Below are positions 45,782-56,454 of a stretch of 64,000 nucleotides of DNA, one piece after another. The position numbers and the translations under genes are program-made. The stretch lies in the NCBI GenBank assembly GCA_029532415.1, contig JAQOTA010000046.1, forward strand, positions 1,488,001 to 1,552,000, given 5' to 3'. The notes below the pieces were generated by a model. It had not been told where the DNA came from and did no database searches. It saw only the letters and a list, made by a program, of their open reading frames with translations. How positions within the stretch are numbered: position 1 is the first letter of the stretch; each line of letters starts with the position of its first letter. Source of the DNA: Marasmius tenuissimus. Lineage: Eukaryota > Basidiomycota > Agaricomycetes > Agaricales > Marasmiaceae.

Positions 45782-46926
45782 TTAACCAGATAATCGCTTG
45801 TCATCCGTGACATCACCCCCATACGACCTACGTGGAGGGAGCTTCGGTTTGATTCGAGGAATCGGCGTCGTCAATGTCAGGTGCGGTCGACATGTCCAAG
45901 TCGGAGCAGCCTGCACGCCACCCGAACTTCCTTCTACCCACGGCCAAGTCGTCCTCCTGTTGTCCAAATCGAATATGTCGGGTTTCCTCTCGGGAGTACC
46001 TCCAGAAGTACTTTTGACGACGTTCGTCTCCGTGTTCTTAGCATCCGTCTCAGGCTGGACACGAGTCAATTTAAGCTTGGGCCTTTCAAGTTTCTTCATC
46101 GGCACTATTGTGGTCATTCTCGTTTTCGTCCTAGGGAGTGTCCTCGGGTAAGGCGAAGGCGTGTCCGGAGTTTTAGAACGTGTGTATTGACGATCGTTCG
46201 CCCGGTGAACGGTATTGATCGTATTCGCCAGCATCCGAGCGGAACTGGACTGAGAGATCTTCTTGGGTGTGGGGGATTTGCGACCACGAGCACCAGTCAG
46301 GAGTGTATCGATCGCTGCGTGTTGTTCAGTGGGATGATCGTCAATCAGAGAGAGAAGTTTTGGTAACATACCCGCTTGATTGATCTGATACCGGTGACCT
46401 CGGACGCGTCCGTTCGATTTCGGAGGTGTCGATAAAAGGTTCCTTTGATTTGCAGGTGTGCGTGGTTTGAATTTAGACTGGGGCTGAAGAGGCGCCGACT
46501 CGATTGACTTCCGGGTCGCTTGTTGTTTGTTTTTCGATATTCCTGTTCCAATTTTATTTTCACTGGAGCGGCGACGCGACTCCGTTGAGGGTGTCTGAAC
46601 GCGAGAAGACGCGTTCTTAGAGGTGGGGGGGAAAAACACGAACGATGAAGGTGAAGGACGTGCCTTAGACGTTACTCCGTTGTTCAAAAGATTTGTTTGA
46701 GTCGTGGGAATGAGTGGTTCAGGCCGAGGCTGAGAGGATGCTGGTTCGATCGACTTTTGGGTTGTAGAGGGAGGGGTGTCGGTATGTCGCCTATTGCTCG
46801 ATACTCTTCCAAACATATTCCCGCATGAACGTCTACGTGACTCCGTTGAGGGTGTCTGAGGGGCAAAACGCGTCGTTAGAGGTAAAAAAACGCGTCTAAT
46901 GAAGAAGAGGGGCTTACCTTAGCCAT
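45782..46926 (-). CDS. repeat-containing basic disordered protein
   Basis: No family is recognised. Exon 1 encodes only MAK (ATG at 46926). After an intron at about 46856-46917 the frame runs uninterrupted to the stop at 45782, giving about 365 residues. The first half holds two degenerate repeats: TPSTESRRRSCGN..KSIEPASSQPRPE..TNLLNN and TPSTESRRRSSEN..KSIESAPLQPQSK..RNLLST. The middle has a compact helical patch (MLPKLLSLIDDHPTEQ). The C-terminal half is basic, with PKLKLTRVQPE and the conserved-looking DIFDLDNRRTTWPWVE. Overall it is Pro/Ser/Arg-rich, suggesting a disordered nuclear protein, but this is inferred. Confidence 0.72.
46370..46910 (-). repeat. duplicated unit spanning intron and coding sequence
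   Basis: The sequence at about 46840-46905 (mostly intron 1) matches 46570-46645 (coding). Both contain a T-run, cacctctaa or acctctaa, acgcg and then cagacaccctcaacggagtc. The match continues into the flanking coding repeat. Confidence 0.7.
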
Positions 46927-48158
46927 TCTTGATTCTCTCCTCGCTCAAATGGTCCAAGATGCCCGTTCCGAACTGACAAGGTCGTGGCGTTGAGGAAAGA
47001 CACGAAAATGAAGATGACCAAGCTTAAATAAACGTTGAACATGGGTCAGGCTCTTCCTTTTCCGCTGACAAAAAATAGAACTCGAACCTTCGATACACGT
47101 GCTTGTTGGAACATTCTGTGTAAGTACACAACCGTCTTTCACGAAATTCGAGGCCTGTGAGATTGAGACCTTGATGTTAGAAGTAGTCCTGAAAACATGG
47201 AAATAGATTTATAGTCAGTAAATCAATGCAACAGGTAGATACTGCAAGGCCCACCTCGTCAACAACCAACCCAACCCTCGCCAGCCTTCACCGTTTAGAC
47301 GCAGATGCCACGATCTTGCTTATACCGGCGTCTTCCTGTGTCTTCTCCAGCACATCGGCCACCTCCCTCGATGTTATGGAACGGAAGAGGTCAGTCTTGA
47401 GACGGTTATCGACAAGGGCCGTGTTTTTGGTTACGGGGTACCAGGGGAGGTTCGCTTTCTGAATGTTCATATGAGCGCAGGCAAAAGATTTAGCCCGTCC
47501 TATGTCTCGCCTTCCTATCCGTCCATCAATTCACGGCCTGATATGTCGTCGAAGAACTTCCACATGTTGAAGCTTGAAGCCTTTGAAAGGATGATGCAAG
47601 TTGTACGGAGGATTGACGTCTATCGATGTTCCTATTTGGCTGGATGAGTGCAAGTATACCGGAACGGTCTACGTCTGTCGAAATAGCGTCGACAATTTAA
47701 GTCCTGAAGCTGAAGAGATTGAATGGTCGTGGTTGAACTTCATGTGGAGCATACATTACATCATTACATCAGCGTAAGACCACCGAGGACAATGGACTCG
47801 GAGTAACAGGCTCAGCTTATCGGCGGCACCTAACACGTTCGCGGATGATGGATATACAATGACATAGTTCTAGAATTGCACATGATTGAGAACACTACTT
47901 ACATACATAATTCAACTACTACAAGAAAAGCTACCAAAGCTACCTAATTAGACTGCTGATCGTATCCTAAAATTCCAAGAGACGAGAACAAGAGTGGAAA
48001 GAAATGCATGATATGACGGCGATGACGATTGAAGTGATCGTATCGAGACGAAGATGAGATGAGGATGGGAGATGATGAAAAGACAATGCGCAGATTGGAT
48101 ATGACGATGATAGAGGTTGAAAAGAGTTGTGATGTGAGGTCGCTCGGACCTAGACGAA
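46927..48158. other. intergenic, possible small gene
   Basis: Upstream of the repeat protein and downstream of the AT-hook gene. One plausible small minus-strand gene is listed separately (47223-47470). The rest shows no coding signal. The A/T-rich 47880-47960 segment suits a 3' untranslated region. Confidence 0.4.
47223..47470 (-). CDS. possible small protein of about 65 residues
   Basis: An ATG-led frame (MNIQKANLPWYPVTKN) encodes a charged, protein-like sequence with a helical part (SREVADVLEKTQEDAG). A good intron (gtgaag..ttgcag, near 47238-47290) adds a short end IYLLH. No domain is recognised. It could also be a fragment of a larger gene whose other exons I cannot see. Confidence 0.3.
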
Positions 48159-49715
48159 CTAAGCATTCGTAGCTTTGCGGCTCTTGGGAGGCAATCCATC
48201 CTTCCTAGGACGACCACGACCGCGTTTCTCCACAACGACAGGAGCAGAAACGACAGGCTGAGGTAGAGGATGCTTCCGGGGCCGTCCTCGGCCTCGTTTC
48301 GCGGGAGGAGCAGTCGACGTCGAAGGTACTTCCACAGGTGGAGCTTCCTCCGAATCCTGTTCAGCAGCGGTCGCAGAGAATGAGGCTGTCTTCACAATCC
48401 GACGCTTCTTCGCGGGTGGTTGATCACTGGCAGTCGACGTCGACTGGGTAGCTGGAGCAGAAGTCGAGACCTCGGGCTCAGCCTTGGGCTTCCTTCCCCT
48501 CTTCTTCTTCTCTACCGGCTCTGCAGCAACCGACTGAACCGTATCATTCTCCTTCTCCGCAGTATCCTTCTCCTTCCCTCCCTTCTTAGAAAGAGCCCTC
48601 TTGGAATCCGTTATCGCAGGGAGCTTGATCATGATCTTGGGTTGGTGAGGTGGGTTGGCACTCCTCAACGCCAAATCAGGTTCAGTACCATAGTAGGTGG
48701 TATAATCCCTAGACCACGCCGGAGCAAACTTCTTGATGGGTTGGAGCCGAAGATCGCCAGACTTCATCATCAACGGGGCCTCCAGAGCGAAGTCAGGTCC
48801 GCCTTCGCCACCAGAGTCTGTGTACTCGACGTCGGTGTCATCCGCCTCTGCGGGAGATGTGGTCTTGGAGGGGACGACAGGATCACAGGAGAGTGGTCCG
48901 TCCATGTAGTCACGAGCGGCGGTGTAAGGTAGGGATGAGGGAGGGGTGGTATAGTCGGGTCGATCGTTCTCAGTAGTGTTCGTAGGAGGGGAGGAAGTGT
49001 CGTGTTTCGCGTTGGCGACCTTGGTTGTAGAAACAACAGTGCTATTGGCACGGGCGGAGGTGGGGGTAGAGGTTGGAGGAAGGGTAAGTGTTAGAGAGTC
49101 GGCCCCCTTGCCCTTGCCCTTCTCCTTTCGCTTTCCAATCGTTCTAGATTTGGCAGAGTCGGCGCCGAGAATGATGTTGGCGAGAGAGGGACGAGGTGAG
49201 AGAGCGGGACGCGTAGCAGAGTCCACGAAAGACTTGCGAATGGGTGAGAGTTGCGGCACTGAGAAAGGGTTGTGAGAAGATAGAGTGGAACCGCAAGTAT
49301 GGTTGCGTACCGATGGAGGCATTTTCCTTAGTGACAGAATCTTTTTCTGTGAAACAGACATCGTCGAACGAAGCGCCAGCGCTTGTAACGGGTTCAGAGA
49401 CTGTAGGTGCCTGGGAAAGGTTTCAAAACCGCGTCAATGATATGATCGACGATCGACATACCTGTACTGGATCGACTTCCACAACTTCATCGGCCCCAAA
49501 CTCCTGACGTCGAGCTTCTGCAGCTACTGCAGCGAGAGTCCTCTGGAGAAGAAACTGGTCAGCTGACCAAGTGACTGAAAGAGTCGCGAAACGAAGTTGC
49601 TCACCAATTGCCAATTGTGGCCTTTAACTTTTTTAACTTCTTGAACGAAAGCTGATATGATGACGTCCTCGGGAACACGAAAAGGGGCCTTCATATTCTT
49701 CATACGACGGGCCAT
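48159..49715 (-). CDS. AT-hook protein
   Basis: This is a predicted nuclear protein that binds the minor groove of A/T-rich DNA. The start MARRMKNMKAPFRVPED (ATG at 49715) leads to a short helical N-terminus (VIISAFVQEVKKVKGHNWQL). Three canonical introns follow before the long last exon. The C-terminal 130 residues hold three AT-hooks: KKRGRKPKA, KRGRGRPRKHP and KRGRGRPRKDG, plus a basic PPAKKRRIVK. Between them the chain is acidic and Ser/Thr-rich, with a conserved-looking WSRDYTTYYGTEPDL. The total is about 470 residues. AT-hook proteins often join chromatin-remodelling complexes, but no partner can be told from sequence. Confidence 0.85.
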
Positions 49716-52700
49716 AGCGAAGTTGAACGAGAGAACAAAAAGATGAAAAGATTTTGATATGAGTCGATGTATAGGCAAGAACTAGAGGATAGTCAGAAAA
49801 TGTTTCTGGCCCTCTTATAATGTGGCAGGAATGCCGTTAGGAAAACAATGGTATCGTGTATTGTTCATCGAACTGGGAGGATGGTTTAACGATGACTGGT
49901 TAAGTGTTCACGTCGAATTTGGAGGACAATGGATGTGATGAGGCATGTCGAGAAGTCCCCGGGGCCATCGGGAAGGGTTCAACAACACGTTTAGGAGCGT
50001 GGGACGGACAAAGGATAGTCAGATGGGGGGTCGCAGAAGGAATTGTTACACATCCAGAGGGTATAGTTCACCGTTCAATTCGACGACTGGGAATGTCTTT
50101 ATCGTAGGCAGCGGAGTACTATGTGCCCAGAAGCGGAGGATAGGCATGAGCGTTATGGAATTGAGACAGGCAACCCATCACTCACAGAATAACCCAAGTA
50201 GGCATCAATAGCTTCTTCTCAACGCACAACGAGGCGCAACGTGTAATAGCGATCATATCGAGATCAAAGATTTCTTCGCATTCTGTCGAGACCCTGTTGA
50301 CTACCCGCTGACCCTGAATTTGAAGACCACCATATCCACGGGAAGGTGACGAGTAAGAGAGTACCAGGGTCGTGTAGTAGCTGGGAGGATAAACGTGTGT
50401 CGACCTCCAAACAATAAGACGGAGTTCACGGAGGCTGTGAGGCACCACGAGGCGGGTTGCTTTGACTGTGATATCGAAGGCAGAATGCCAACCAGATTCG
50501 AGTGTTCGTCGGAATCGCTGCAACCGTCGGGGATTCATGTATCATGGTGCGATTTTTGTGCAGACACTGACACTGAATATGAAAGGCCCCAAAGAGCTCA
50601 GTGAGAAACCATCGTATGGCTGGAAAGAGAACGTACTTGGAGTTCGAAAGCCGCGCTAAATTCTCTTGTTTTGGCCGAAATTCGTCTCCATCTCCTGGGC
50701 AAATCCCTAACCAAATCCCTAACCGGCCATCGTGCAAAGCGTACGAACAGAAGGCTATCAGAGCGTTGAGCTTCCGTCCAGTCGGTCAATTCACGGTCAT
50801 TTTACCTTTGGCTCTGATACATGAAGCTTCAGGCCTTCAGGTCTGACTTTGAGGCCCGAAATTCTACGGCGGGTGCGGCGTCTGACAGTGGGTTCTCCTT
50901 GAAGACGGGGGTAGAGACGCATAGCTGGGATGATTCATCGAGCTGAGAGTTCGATTAACAACAAGGCTAATGCATAGGAAGAGTGTTATACGCACTTGAG
51001 ACAATAATCCGCCCGCAGCCCATAATTGTGATGCCTACCAGATACGACATCCAAGACCTATCCGACATTCGCATGCTGGTGATAAAAAGATAGATGAGAT
51101 CTATTGGATGTACTTCAGCAGTATATAGGACTCGTACCTCAAGTGTATAGGAAACGCTTCCGCGGTTTGAGGTGGGTGGTGGAGGGCAACGTTCAAGCAC
51201 GGTCCATCTCTAGCCTGACTCTAGGGCAGGTCGTCAGGGTTCTAGAAGGGAAATTTCTCACGCAAGACACTCCTCTACTTCCTCAAAAACTCCCACAATC
51301 TCTGAAATTTTCGCCTCCATCTCATGGACTACATGCCTTCCGTCTTTGTTACTACATACCTGCTCTGGAATATGAAGCTAAGATTTGAGAGGAATCGTCG
51401 CTCTAGTCTAGGTTCTTTCATGCTTCAACCGACAAAAGCGTCAAAGCTCGGGGTCTTCGTTGCCGCGACGAACACAAATATTATCATTAAAATAGCTGCT
51501 CGAACTATCCTCGGATGCCAATCCAATGGACTAAGTAACGAAACATATCTAGGTTGTGCATGACTTGCCCACGGTCTTCCGAAAATCGGTCCCAATTCCG
51601 CAACTGGACAACTTTTCATGACATACTTTCAGCGCCCTGTTTTGCTGCTCCCTCTCGGTTCCTGCTTCGACTCTAGGCAAATGACACTTTACTCAGTGCT
51701 ACTGGGTAAGATCTACTATGTAACTCGTAACCTAGAGTGCTGTTGTCGCGTGTCCTTGCACAATGGTGATCCCTCGACGCTACAATCCATCCGACCCTCG
51801 GAAATGGGATCGACTGCCTCATACGTGCTACACCCTAGAATTTTCGTACGCGGCGACCAGTAGGATCGTTTGACGGAGTCTTTTCTGCATCCTCAATGCT
51901 GTCTCGCATTCCGAGTCAGCGTCACATCTTCAGCTTTGAGAACAGGTCCAATCATCTCCGTATCCTCTCGCCTCACCCATTCGAGCCCACAAAATTGTTC
52001 AAGCTGGCATATACTCGAGCACTTTGAGACCTCACCTATCAGTACTGAGCATCTATTCCCTCGGGCTCCAGCCTTTGATGATCGAAAGAGAGAAAGGACT
52101 TACCGCGGAAATCACCAAAGCTGTGTTTTACTATGTCCTGAAGCTTGCCAAATGGACAGTGTCAAAGTGCGTAGCTCTCTTGTTTCAATCCGAATATGTC
52201 TGGACCCTCCTACATGCAATTTTTCTTATCCTCCATCGACGTGTCCATCCTTGACCCACTACTCATGTTAGGATGTATCAAAACGAACCCCATATCATCT
52301 TTAAGCTTGATCGTGGCAGCCGCACCAGAATGCCCTACTCAGCGTCTTCAAACCGTCTCAATAGCACGGGACCGGGTACTTAGCGCATCAAGATTCGATG
52401 AGTCCGGCGGGATGACGGACGCTACATGACTTCATTCCGCCGTCGTTCAAATTTGATGCTCATTTCGCGTATTCGCGTAGGTGAGCTCATGTCATCCTAG
52501 AGTGATCATTTGAGCTTCACTAATTGTCACTCCCGCTTCAAACGCGTTTCTTGGTACCTGGGGAAGTCTTGTTGAACCCTTTGAGCCCTTCAGCCTCAGA
52601 AATTTCGGACGACCCGACGCCCAGCAGCTCGACGTTTGTATGCCTGTCAAGTCACGTCTCAGTAAGCTTTGTCGGTACGCTCCTCGGCAGTCGGGCCCGT

Positions 52701-53109
52701 ATCACAAGTGGGTCCCTCCCACGAATCTAGCCTTACATATCCCCCGACCTAGTCCCCGGTTCACATTCATTTTAGGCAGTAAACCCCGGTCGGATAACGG
52801 TACCCTGGCACAGCGTATTCAGAAATAGGTATACATACCTCTCGATCACTCCATAACGACGTACAACCCGAGAAAAAAGAGGAAGTAGGCTCCACTACTA
52901 TTCCTAGCGCCATGTCCAGGATGGGATAAATACTCAAGCTGTGATTGTATTTCCAATCAACACTCCCACCCACATCCACCAACAACTACCATTCGAACCC
53001 CTCTTGAATTCGCCCTTTGAGGAGTACGTGGATCGATCCCTTCAGTTCTTACGGTTATGCTTACGATTTCCTCACAGATTCGAGCGTTCGATATAAACAG
53101 AACTTCGCA
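49716..53109. other. long gene-poor stretch
   Basis: About 3.4 kb without a supported gene. Minus frame 50182-50538 has 118 codons but no domain or complete structure. Frames at 51870-52271 and 52524-52730 are also unsupported. A short direct repeat (aaatccctaacc twice, near 50701-50724) occurs once and is not telomeric. The string gatataaac near 53090 is TATA-like for the next gene. Confidence 0.45.
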
Positions 53110-53401
53110 ATGAACGTGACCTACCGTGCCTCCCGTATGCTCTGTCTCACCTCTCGGTCAACGAATCTACACTAACCCTACGCCTTCCTCGATCATAGTT
53201 GACTCCCCCCAACACAACACCTACACCTTGTTCCGGGAAATGGAAAGCTTCGACTCGAGTGGGAGCTTCGATTCCACGACATCAGGAAAAGCGTATCGGC
53301 GTGTATCTCGAGCGAACGAGGAGCGAGTCTACCTCGTAGAACGAAGACGACCCAAACAGAAGCGGTCGGCGTTCAGCAAACTGCTATTTTGGCGGAAATG
53401 A
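53110..53401 (+). CDS. small basic protein, about 72 residues
   Basis: Start ATG 53110 gives MNVTY, then an intron of about 72 bases (donor gtgcct, acceptor atag before 53200) joins to LDSPQHNTYTLFREMESF. The end is strongly basic and aromatic: YLVERRRPKQKRSAF then SKLLFWRK. No signal peptide or known domain is seen. A TATA-like gatataaac lies about 20 bases upstream. The good splice sites, clean ATG context and protein-like composition support it. The function is unknown. Confidence 0.55.
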
Positions 53402-53772
53402 GATATAAAGCACGGGGGCACTCAGTTTTTGGACGATGGGGTCCATATTACTTTCCTTTTCTTTCCTTCTTGTGTGTTTTATGCTTTCCTCTCCATCTTG
53501 CGCACGCTTGTAGTGCTGTAGAACGGTCGTTTTGTATCTGCCTAGTGCGGATTGTACTTGTTCGTCGCGTTGTGTAACTCTATACTGTATATTATATTCG
53601 TATTGAATTGCTTGCTAGCAGGTTCTCTTCTTGGTAAGCCTCCTCGTATTACTTAGCAAGACATAATCAATCAATGTTAATCAGGAGCGGGTGTGGTTGG
53701 TCAGCTGGGCCAAATGACTAAGGTAACTCGGCGGACCTGCACTGGCAGCTTGCTGCTACCCAGCCCACTATC
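53402..53772. other. intergenic
   Basis: Short spacer holding the 3' region of the small basic gene and the GST promoter. An A/T-rich stretch near 53580-53610 is a candidate polyadenylation region. No gene is seen. Confidence 0.5.
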
Positions 53773-54585
53773 ATGATCACTCTCTACGATATAGGCCCAA
53801 CGACTCTTCGAGCGAACGCGACGTTTGGTTATTCCCCTTTCGTCCGTATCATAGTGTAAGCCTACTTTCCACCCGCTGAACCAGCCGCTCAAAGGGTTTC
53901 ATTCACCAGGCTCATCCTGCGCTATAAAAAGCTCGAGCACAAGATCGTACCACTTCGATGGAGCGAATTCGGAAACGTAGCCAAGTCTCTCAACGCAAAG
54001 CCCACAGCGATCGGTACGAGACCCGACGGGACCGCTCGATACACCGTTCCCTTCATCCACGACTCCAAGCACGATCGTGTTGTTTTGGATTCTCTTCTGA
54101 TCGCCGAATACCTGGACGCCAAATATCCTGACACTCCGACGGTCATTCCACCTGGAACCAAGCTACTTCAGGCTTCGTTTCAATCTGACGGTGTATGGAC
54201 TCGATTCGTACCTATTCAGTATAACATCGTGAGGACAAGGTATCGACAGTACGTCTCCGATGAGTTTCAAAAAGAGAGGGAGGCAGTTTCCGGTCCAGTA
54301 CCCTTTCCGTCTGCGGAGGAACAGAAGGCTGCTTGGGAAAAGTCGAAGGCTGCGTTCAATGTGGAACTGGTCAAGCTCTTCGAGAAAGCAGACGTCGGTG
54401 ATGATACGTTTATAATGGGAAAGGAACCCACGTTTGGGGACTTCACAATCGCGGCTTTATTTGGCGGATTGAGGCTCGTATGTGGGAAGGATAGCGAAGA
54501 ATGGAAGGAAGCTCAGACTTGGATGGGAGGGAGGGTAGGGAAGATATGTGAAAAGTTGGCGAAAGATCTAGTAGAATACGACTGA
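53773..54585 (+). CDS. glutathione S-transferase-like protein
   Basis: The two exons join as MITLYDIGPTTLRANATFGYSPFVRII and VLILRYKKLEHKIVPL (intron about 53858-53913). This gives a thioredoxin-like N-terminal domain with a beta-alpha-beta start and the conserved LDSLLIAEYLDAKYPD turn, the GSH-binding Ser region. The C-terminal helical domain contains MGKEPTFGDFTIAALFGGLR, typical of fungal GSTs. Total about 250 residues. It conjugates glutathione to electrophiles and is probably cytosolic. The usual N-terminal catalytic Cys or Ser is not obvious at SP in GYSPF, so its activity type is uncertain; it resembles fungal UstS-like GSTs. Confidence 0.85.
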
Positions 54586-54661
54586 TGGCGCGGTTAAAAC
54601 TAGTGTAGCAATGTCATTGACCGTCCCCGCGTCGAGGGATAGGGCCAAAAGTAAAAGGTCA

Positions 54662-54764
54662 TGCTCCCTGCAAGGCTCGAACTTGCGACCTCAGGATTGC
54701 AGCTTCTGGGAAGCTTCATACTAGTGTATGAGACCTGCGCTCTAGCCAACTGAGCCAAGGAAGC
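54662..54764 (-). tRNA. elongator tRNA-Met (CAT) with intron of about 30 bases
   Basis: On the minus strand the acceptor GCTTCCT pairs with AGGGAGC. The D-arm GCTC/GAGC, T-arm GCAAG-TTCGAGC-CTTGC and anticodon loop CTCATA..A are complete. The anticodon is CAT, and the usual T-T mismatch of elongator tRNA-Met closes the stem. The intron follows base 37. Confidence 0.92.
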
Positions 54765-55829
54765 AGATACCATTGCAGGTATGTAGCTGTCCTAGTACGC
54801 CAGCGACTCCTGGAACTCAAGATTAGTTTCAGAACGATTTCATTCCAGCAAATTATCGTGAAAGCCATCGCTTGCGAGTTTTCCTCATTCCAATTACTGA
54901 GTGAGGAGGGGGTGGCCGATCTCATGATCGATCCTGTAGGCAGTCCGAGGAAGCTGCTGCCACACCGACGAGCGCATATTCTCCAGTGAGTTATCTCATC
55001 GAATCATAGAATTCGATCCAGCCTTCCGGGCATGTCGGAGAGACCTCCGTGAACTTGGCATTTGTGACTAAGTTGCCTCGCAGCCTCGTGGTTATTCACT
55101 CTGGGTCAGGACTCTGGACATCAAAAATTACTCCCTTTTGGGTCGTGATCTCAACGAGGGTGTTCCCTCGTTGTAATCACACCTCTCCATGTCATGCCAA
55201 CTCGGAAAATCGGAGGTATGTGGAGCAGTTTTTAGCGTGCGTAGAGCCATGTGTGGCCAATTGATATCAGGCAAATGCACTGGTCAGACACACCGGCCCC
55301 GTCCCAAGTCTCCCAGTAAGGGTGCCACTCATACATCTCCTGCTTCGGAGGACGTCTACAACCTCCGAGCTTATCCAATCTCCCCAATCATGCAGACAAT
55401 ACATACGCATCATGAGGCAGAAGATTCCGCAGAAAGGTGTCCCTGAAGGAAGTCTACTTCCCTTGAACCCTGAACAACCTAGAGGGCTATTGTCTTCTCG
55501 GAGTTAGCGGGCGCTAAATTGCAGATCAGCGCAAAGTTCGCCAAATTTAGGAACTCAGCGCCGGATCACTTCTCAATCAACAAAGAGCGTGGTTATCCGC
55601 GTTCGTCAGCAACCTATGGCCCATTATTCCCTCCAGAGAGAGAGAGGACCTGGAGTATAATGAATGTGGGAACATGGCCAATCCACAATGGATGGATAGG
55701 TGTATAAAGACTCCAGCTTTCTGGTTTGAAAGCTACAACTCAAACCCTTCGACCATCTGTCTCGTACTCACCGCGAGACAGACCTCAACTTCCTCATTTC
55801 TTCTTGATCTTCACGCCAAGACTCCAACT
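54765..55829. other. intergenic, no gene seen
   Basis: Short open frames (54716-54925, 55049-55264, 55189-55507) have no known domains and are not joined by plausible introns. The last part is the promoter region of the BED-like gene. Confidence 0.45.
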
Positions 55830-56454
55830 ATGCCAAAGGCCGGCACCAGAGGCATATATATGAATGATGACGAGAGGCTGGAAATGCTTTTGAGCGTGAC
55901 ATGGATCGATCAAACCACGATTGGTTCCAACCGTGTACACTGCAGGGGTTGTGGTAAAAGGATATCGCTAGACAAGCGAAGCGGAAAGTTTTACCGTTCC
56001 AACTGGGACAAGCATGCCGCGCGGTGCTCGACTATCAACAAAGCAAAAGCCAAAGAACCTGGGGCTTACGCCGATAAAGCGGCATACCAAAATCTGACTG
56101 TGCGTTGTCTCTTGGTTTATCATGATCTGTAACACTCAGCTAACAATGTTGTGATACTAGACAGAAGACATGTTGATGGACGCGCAGGACGAGGCAGCCC
56201 GAGAGGGCGTCTTCAGTCCACGGTGGCAGCAATGGCTCAATGAAGCGGGCGTTGTTCGCGATACACAGAGATTCGCTCCTCAAGGCCCCGCCAGCAGCAC
56301 CGTGATCGACATCGACAGCCTTCGAAGCGAGCTTGCTGGTCTCATATCTTCTGAGATGTCTGATGCGGAAATTCAGGCGGTCCATACCCTTGTGGGTTGG
56401 AGACATGTGCGAATTTCGAAGCTGAGAGATCTCGCTGCTTCTCAAGCTCGCTGA
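55830..56454 (+). CDS. BED-like zinc finger protein
   Basis: Begins MPKAGTRGIYMNDDERLEM. The zinc-binding part reads HCRGCGKRISLDKRS and then NWDKHAARC, giving C-x2-C and H-x4-C. This is the BED-like form often found in agaricomycete proteins and in hAT transposase-derived genes. One intron (gtgcgt..ctag, about 56100-56160) joins NLT to TEDMLMDAQ. The C-terminal half is a helical region (SLRSELAGLISSEMSDAE). No catalytic transposase domain is present, so a DNA-binding protein is likely, possibly derived from a mobile element. About 190 residues. Confidence 0.7.

Noticed and set aside
50182..50538. Minus-strand 118-codon frame as a gene
   Set aside because: No domain, no complete intron structure and lies in a gene-poor stretch.
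50701..50724. Direct repeat aaatccctaacc resembling the telomere unit ccctaa
   Set aside because: Only two copies with extra bases between; not a telomere array.
55830..56454. hAT transposon
   Set aside because: Only a BED-like finger is present; no transposase domain or terminal repeats are seen.
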